From Fimbriimonadaceae bacterium (lineage in GTDB: Bacteria > Armatimonadota > Fimbriimonadia > Fimbriimonadales > Fimbriimonadaceae), in the NCBI GenBank assembly GCA_014380605.1, contig JACMJO010000089.1, positions 1 to 7,165 on the forward strand: a DNA stretch of 7,165 nt, written 5' to 3'. Shown here one piece after another: positions 6,176 through 7,165 of the stretch (its first letter is position 1; each line of letters begins with the position of its first letter). Under the pieces are notes generated by a model. The model made no database searches, was not told where the DNA came from, and was given only the letters and a program-made list of their open reading frames with translations. Position numbers and translations under genes: made by a program.

Positions 6176-6181
6176 AATAAT
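6176..6181 (+). promoter_or_regulatory. Possible -10 box of the phosphoesterase gene
   Basis: AATAAT (6176-6181) lies 5 bp before ATG 6187 in the 43-bp gap after the GH38-like gene, so transcription from it would begin near the start codon. No good -35 is seen: TTACGA at 6148-6153 is the closest, with a 22-bp spacer. No Shine-Dalgarno sequence precedes the ATG. The gene could instead be co-transcribed with the GH38-like gene. Confidence 0.25.
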
Positions 6182-6186
6182 AAGAC

Positions 6187-7125
6187 ATGACCAGGCGGGA
6201 ATTCCTTGTTGGCACGAGTTCTGCGTTTTTGTCGCTCCAGCTGCCGATGCGACCTAGCCAAGGGCGAACCGTGAGGGCGGCGGTGGTGACCGATGTTCAC
6301 CACGGCCTTGCCCCCGATGCTCAAGTTCGCTTCGATGCGTTCCTAAGCGCCACAAAGCAGAGACGTAACCTTGACCTCGCCATTCAGATGGGCGATTTCT
6401 GCCATCCCGGCGAAGCATCTCAGACCTTCGTGAAAGGCTGGCGAGACCTCGATCTGCCACAACTAAACGTACTCGGCAACCACGACATGGATCGAGGCAC
6501 CAAGCGGCACATCATGGATCACTGGGGGATGAAGGAGCCGTTTGGAAGTTACGATTTCGGCGATTTCCGGTTCATCATCCTGGATCTAAACCACTACCGC
6601 AAAGGTAAAGAGTTGAACTCCTACGCTTACGGCAACTACTTCGCTTCTGGCATCACTCATAACTGGGCTGACCCGGAGCAACTGCAATGGTTTCAGCGCG
6701 AGCTGAGTCGGGGCGAGAAGCCAACGATCCTCTTGTCACACCAGCCTCTTGGTTTTGGCACGCCAGGCAATCCACTGCCGCCTGAACAAGAAGAGGTATT
6801 CGAGGCGATCCTATCCGCCCGGAGGTCAAACCCAAAGGGCGCGGTCGTGGCTTGCCTCTGCGGACATATGCATGTGGATAGGCTAGAGAAAGTTCACGGA
6901 ATCCCATGCCTTTGCATCAACTCCGCCAGCTACTTCTGGAGTGGCGGGATGCACGCATATCGCGAACCGCTTTTCGCATTCCTTGAATTCAACCCGTCTG
7001 GCGAACTGAGGGTTTTTGGGCGGAGAGGCCAGTTCGTGAAGGAGCCTCCCGCCGTAGAGGTAGCTGGTAAATCCGCGTCGATCTCAGACTATCGCCTGCG
7101 TCTCTCACGCTTGGGCGGTTGGTAG
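6187..7125 (+). CDS. Tat-exported calcineurin-like metallophosphoesterase
   Basis: A 312-residue protein of the metallophosphoesterase (calcineurin-like) superfamily, which hydrolyses phosphomono- or diesters with a two-metal centre. All signature blocks are visible in order: D-x-H at D36/H38 (VTDVHHG), GD at D70 (QMGDF), GNHD at 97-100, the single His in LLSHQPLG (H185), and GHMH at 226-229. The N-terminus MTRREFLVGTSSAFLSLQL is a twin-arginine signal (T-R-R-E-F-L followed by a moderately hydrophobic stretch), so the folded enzyme is probably exported, with processing possible before about residue 30. ATG 6187 is fixed by the in-frame TAA at 6181-6183 and by the Tat motif. It follows the GH38-like gene by 43 bp on the same strand, with no terminator hairpin between, so an operon is possible. 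The substrate cannot be told from sequence. Glycerophosphodiester, cyclic nucleotide and purple-acid-like activities all occur in the superfamily. Confidence 0.9.
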   Translation: MTRREFLVGTSSAFLSLQLPMRPSQGRTVRAAVVTDVHHGLAPDAQVRFDAFLSATKQRRNLDLAIQMGDFCHPGEASQTFVKGWRDLDLPQLNVLGNHDMDRGTKRHIMDHWGMKEPFGSYDFGDFRFIILDLNHYRKGKELNSYAYGNYFASGITHNWADPEQLQWFQRELSRGEKPTILLSHQPLGFGTPGNPLPPEQEEVFEAILSARRSNPKGAVVACLCGHMHVDRLEKVHGIPCLCINSASYFWSGGMHAYREPLFAFLEFNPSGELRVFGRRGQFVKEPPAVEVAGKSASISDYRLRLSRLGGW

Positions 7126-7165
7126 CACTCAAGGCTTCAGGGAAACTCGAAAATCGGGAGACTCC

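Noticed and set aside
7126..7165. Repeated GGGAAACTC / GGGAGACTC words in the last 40 bases
   Set aside because: They are too short and cut by the window edge, and no stem or terminator can be supported.

Overview
The window is bacterial DNA of moderate GC from a gene-dense, apparently saccharolytic or organic-matter-degrading organism. Evidence for Bacteria: a CCA-encoding tRNA-Leu with a TATAAT-like -10 box, a Tat-type signal peptide, compact spacing and a RAYT/REP transposable element. The glutaminase A-like (DUF4965) protein, GH38-like enzyme and absence of Shine-Dalgarno sequences would fit an environmental lineage such as Armatimonadota or Planctomycetota, but this assignment is a guess and the window holds no marker gene.

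Layout from left to right. Positions 1-103 have stops in all three forward frames and nothing recognisable. Positions 104-682 (+) hold the C-terminal end of an alkaline-phosphatase-superfamily (sulfatase-like) membrane enzyme with no usable start, so it is probably a broken gene. Positions 689-774 (-) are tRNA-Leu(GAG), with a TATAAT box just upstream. A long imperfect inverted repeat (829-920) with telomere-like TTAGGG words separates the tRNA from the 3' end of the next gene. Positions 924-2924 (-) encode a DUF4964/DUF5127/DUF4965 'glutaminase A family' protein. A 135-bp divergent promoter region follows. Positions 3060-6143 (+) encode a 1027-residue GH38 (alpha-mannosidase)-like protein. 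Positions 6187-7125 (+) encode a Tat-exported calcineurin-like metallophosphoesterase. The last 40 bases hold nothing recognised.

The main discovery is inside the GH38-like gene. Codons 259-507 are not glycosidase sequence but a complete REP-associated tyrosine transposase (RAYT, Y1/HUH family). It is flanked by inverted REP palindromes, each with the canonical GTAG tetranucleotide next to the same perfect hairpin. Measured from CGTAG to CTACG the element is 747 bp, exactly 249 codons. It begins and ends on codon boundaries, has no stop codon, and sits in the linker between the two halves of the glycosidase catalytic region. Removing it on paper rejoins a continuous 778-residue glycosidase. 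The window therefore shows a transposase-bearing palindromic element that reads through in frame within a metabolic enzyme, reminiscent in outcome of Rickettsia palindromic elements but with its own transposase.

The glutaminase-like gene, the GH38-like gene and the exported phosphoesterase plausibly serve degradation of glycans, glycoproteins or peptides. This rests on family membership and adjacency only. The two forward genes lack Shine-Dalgarno sequences and have -10-like boxes 5-6 bp before the ATG, which suggests leaderless transcripts.
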